From Bacteroidales bacterium M5 (GTDB lineage Bacteria > Bacteroidota > Bacteroidia > Bacteroidales > Muribaculaceae), in NCBI GenBank assembly GCA_001689535.1, contig LUJP01000047.1, positions 1-26,141 on the forward strand: a stretch of DNA of 26,141 bases. Reading direction: 5' to 3'. Below the pieces are notes generated by a model. It worked only from the letters and a program-made list of their open reading frames with translations. It had not been told where the DNA came from and made no database searches. This document shows positions 24,601 through 26,141 of the stretch, piece after piece. Position numbers and translations under genes: made by a program. Numbering within the stretch: position 1 is the first letter of the stretch; every line of letters starts with the position of its first letter.

Positions 24601-24784
24601 CCTCAACCTTCTTTAAGCGCGAGCGCAGAGGCGCCGCAGCCGAAGGGTTTCCACACTTCTACTCCTGTTAGGCCAAGGACTTGCGGCCCGGGGTCGTAGA
24701 TACTATCCTAAAATCGAACTTTTAGATCGCCACTGCCGTGAGGCAGTCTATGAAAACAGCACACACATCCATCCCGGAAACCCC
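24601..24784. other. Unassigned structured intergenic segment
   Basis: This segment contains no gene that I can support. It holds two perfect hairpins, CTAAAA-TCGAAC-TTTTAG (24708-24725) and ACTGCC-GTGA-GGCAGT (24732-24747), and runs into an intrinsic terminator at 24785. It may be the structured 3' end of the operon transcript or a small RNA. It is not REP sequence, unlike both flanks. Confidence 0.4.
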
Positions 24785-24811
24785 GGCGCGGCCCCGCCCG
24801 CGCTTTTTTTA
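24785..24811 (+). terminator. Intrinsic terminator
   Basis: GCGCGG (24786-24791) pairs with CCGCGC (24798-24803) around CCCCGC, followed by seven T. It is the first clear plus-strand terminator after the fimbrial operon. Confidence 0.8.
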
Positions 24812-24818
24812 TGTTTTA

Positions 24819-25162
24819 TCTGGGAAGGTCGCCGTCCACGCCCTGGGAGGGTCGGCGTCCCGCCGTCCATCCCCCAATAAACCGTTCACCACGCAGACCG
24901 ACGGCCGGAGGCCGACGCTCCCAGTGGCCGACGCCCACGCCCTGGGAGGGTCGGCGTCCCGCCGTCCATCCCCCAATAGACCATCCACTCAGAATTCGAC
25001 GGACGGAGGCCGACGCTCCCAGTGGCCGACGCCCCCGCCCTGGGAGGGTCGGCGTCCCGCCGTCCATCCCCCAATAAACCGCCGTCCGTTCCCCAATTAA
25101 ACCCTCCATACTCACAGATCGACGGCCGGAGGCCGACGATCCCAGTGGTCGACGCTCCCAGT
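24819..25162. repeat. REP array downstream (3') of the RAYT gene
   Basis: Alternating A and inverted B units form repeated pairs: A near 24819, 24843, 24942 and 25039; B at 24899-24925, about 24997-25023 and 25120-25146; and a partial B end at 25151-25162. The A-B spacers are variants of CCATCCCCCAATAAACC and the B-A spacers of GGCCGACGCCC. The final T of the last unit is the first base of the transposase stop codon complement (TCA, 25162-25164), so the array directly abuts the gene. Confidence 0.93.
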
Positions 25163-25776
25163 CATTTAAGTTCGTAATCGGTAGCGGGTAGAAAACGTGG
25201 ATTGCTACGAATATACCTTAGGCAGTTCTTCAGATGGTCTTCATTACGGATTATACGGTCATGATATTCTTTCATCCACAAGGGGCCCTCCCGGTGCAGA
25301 CAATTATTTATAATCTTCGCCGAGTAACCTTTTATATTTCTGACAATGTCGGCCAGACGGTTGTCACCGGTCACACGCACAAGCAAATGGACATGGTTTG
25401 GCATTATCACATACGACAGCAGTTCATATAATCTGCCGTCATAAAAACGTAGGGTCTCCGAAACGTACTTTCTCACCGTAGAATCCCTCAACAAACACTC
25501 TCCATAGCCATTATCCAACATTTCCTCCACTTTCCGGCTCATAAGTGACCGGAATCTTTTAGCTGTATCAGGATTCCATGGTCGAGGATTTAGCCTTTCG
25601 AAATCAGAGCGTTCTCGCTTCAAAGCCATGACAAAAGTACGCGGTAAAGAATCAGCAAGCCTGAAAGTCACAAACTGAATCTTATCCGACTGATTCCAGT
25701 GAGGCAGAGTCCTCGGGACATTCACATCCACCGCATCATTCCTATTGAGATAAGGAGAGTAATCATTATCAGTCAT
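25162..25776 (-). CDS. REP-associated tyrosine transposase (RAYT, Y1 HUH family)
   Basis: The 204-residue protein is of the IS200/TnpA-REP class, single-strand nucleases that cut and join DNA at hairpins. Visible are the first strand KIQFVTFRLADSLP, the HUH motif in YVIMPNHVHLLV (His128, His130), the IKGYSAKIIN helix, and the C-terminal WMKEYHDRIIRNEDHLKNCLRYIRSNP segment with the likely catalytic Tyr171. Length and layout match RAYTs rather than IS200 itself, and no IS ends or tnpB are present. The ATG at 25776 is preferred; the frame stays open upstream through the REP array, with another Met at 25836. REP arrays lie within about 100 bp on both sides, the usual setting of RAYTs. Confidence 0.9.
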   Translation of the reverse strand: MTDNDYSPYLNRNDAVDVNVPRTLPHWNQSDKIQFVTFRLADSLPRTFVMALKRERSDFERLNPRPWNPDTAKRFRSLMSRKVEEMLDNGYGECLLRDSTVRKYVSETLRFYDGRLYELLSYVIMPNHVHLLVRVTGDNRLADIVRNIKGYSAKIINNCLHREGPLWMKEYHDRIIRNEDHLKNCLRYIRSNPRFLPATDYELK

Positions 25777-25781
25777 AATCG

Positions 25782-25812
25782 CAAAAATAAAGCTCCCAAT
25801 TTGAAAACCAAA
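25782..25812 (-). promoter_or_regulatory. RAYT promoter (TTTG-N19-TATTTTTG)
   Basis: On the minus strand, -33 TTTG (25812-25809) and -7 TATTTTTG (25789-25782) are 19 bp apart, a good Bacteroidetes promoter. The predicted start near 25778 leaves almost no leader before the ATG at 25776, so the transcript may be leaderless. Confidence 0.6.
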
Positions 25813-25860
25813 GCAAAACGGGACAAAATTTGCCATAGATAGTGATTTTAAAGCGATTGG

Positions 25861-26141
25861 GACGCCCCCGCCCTGGGAAAGTCGGCGTCTCTGGGAAGGT
25901 CGGCGTCCCCGCCGTCCATCCCCCAATAAACCGCCGTCCGTTCCCCAATTAAACCCTCCATACTCACAAACCGACGGCCGGAGGCTGACGCTCCCAGTGG
26001 CCGGCGTCCTCGCCCTGGGAGGGTCGGCGTCCCCGCCGTCCATCCCCCAATTAAACCCTCCATACTCACAGACCGACGGCCGAAGGCCGACGCTCCCAGT
26101 GGCCGACGCCCCCGCCCTGGGAGGGTCGGCGTCCCCGCCGT
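25861..26141. repeat. REP array upstream (5') of the RAYT gene, running off the window
   Basis: A units lie near 25872, 25891, 26014 and 26117, with inverted B units at 25972-25998 and 26074-26100. The stretch 25917-25998 is nearly identical to 25060-25146 on the other side of the transposase, including the double spacer with GCCGTCCGTTCCCCAATTAA. The array continues past the window end. Confidence 0.93.

Noticed and set aside
24601..24760. Cobalamin riboswitch, suggested by GCCACTG near 24729.
   Set aside because: The rest of the B12 box pattern is absent, and the downstream DNA has no plus-strand gene to regulate.
24738..25115. Open frames on both strands through the REP arrays (Arg/Pro/Ser-rich translations such as GRRPSQ).
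   Set aside because: They are translations of GC-rich palindromic repeats, occur in every frame and orientation, and have no domain or start signal.
25777..26043. Longer N-terminus for the RAYT through the upstream REP array.
   Set aside because: The added residues are REP translation; family length and promoter position favour the ATG at 25776.
24362..26141. CRISPR array.
   Set aside because: Repeats occur in both orientations, with uneven spacing and repetitive spacers, and no cas genes are present.

Overview
The window looks like a chromosomal segment of a Bacteroidales bacterium. The evidence is type V (FimA/Mfa1-class) fimbrillin genes with DUF3575 and DUF3868 companions, a SUMF1-like/BNR protein next to a sulfatase, a DUF349 protein, a DUF5106 lipoprotein, and several promoters of the Bacteroidetes form (TTTG near -33, TAnnTTTG near -7). 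A gut lineage such as Muribaculaceae would fit, but that placement is inference.

Layout. 1-2463: a minus-strand two-component operon (response regulator, then histidine kinase) whose promoter overlaps an 8-bp inverted repeat. 2539-2816: a candidate small RNA with its own terminator, a tandem octamer repeat and a long hairpin. 2817-3074: a small unknown protein. 3282-5927: a DUF349-repeat protein followed by a short phosphoglycosyl transferase, plus strand. 6004-8591: a minus-strand metX-hom operon (homoserine acetylation and homoserine synthesis). Its leader of about 290 nt carries a 5' stem-loop, a methionine-rich 43-codon open reading frame and a terminator-like hairpin just before metX. 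8633-8827: interspersed palindromes. 8828-12381: a sulfatase and a SUMF1-like/BNR fusion protein, translationally coupled on the minus strand. 12443-13005: a perfect 30-bp inverted pair of REP units, C9 and G10 tracts, a promoter, an early terminator and an operator-like tandem palindrome.

13006-24359: a seven-gene plus-strand fimbrial locus: DUF3575, DUF3868, major fimbrillin, Mfa2/FimB-like anchor, an accessory fimbrillin, a 1109-residue putative tip protein and a CxxC thioredoxin-like lipoprotein. Upstream of the anchor gene there is a strong terminator, so the major fimbrillin is probably made in excess over the accessory subunits.

24360-26141: arrays of GC-rich palindromic repeats flanking a REP-associated tyrosine (Y1, HUH) transposase, or RAYT. 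The same repeat occurs as a cluster inside the fimbrial operon (15071-15309), as an inverted pair upstream of the sulfatase, and as a single copy upstream of metX. Together these look like a resident REP/RAYT system that has seeded intergenic regions. The two most interesting observations are this REP/RAYT system and the candidate methionine attenuator upstream of metX-hom. No rRNA, tRNA or CRISPR array was recognised.
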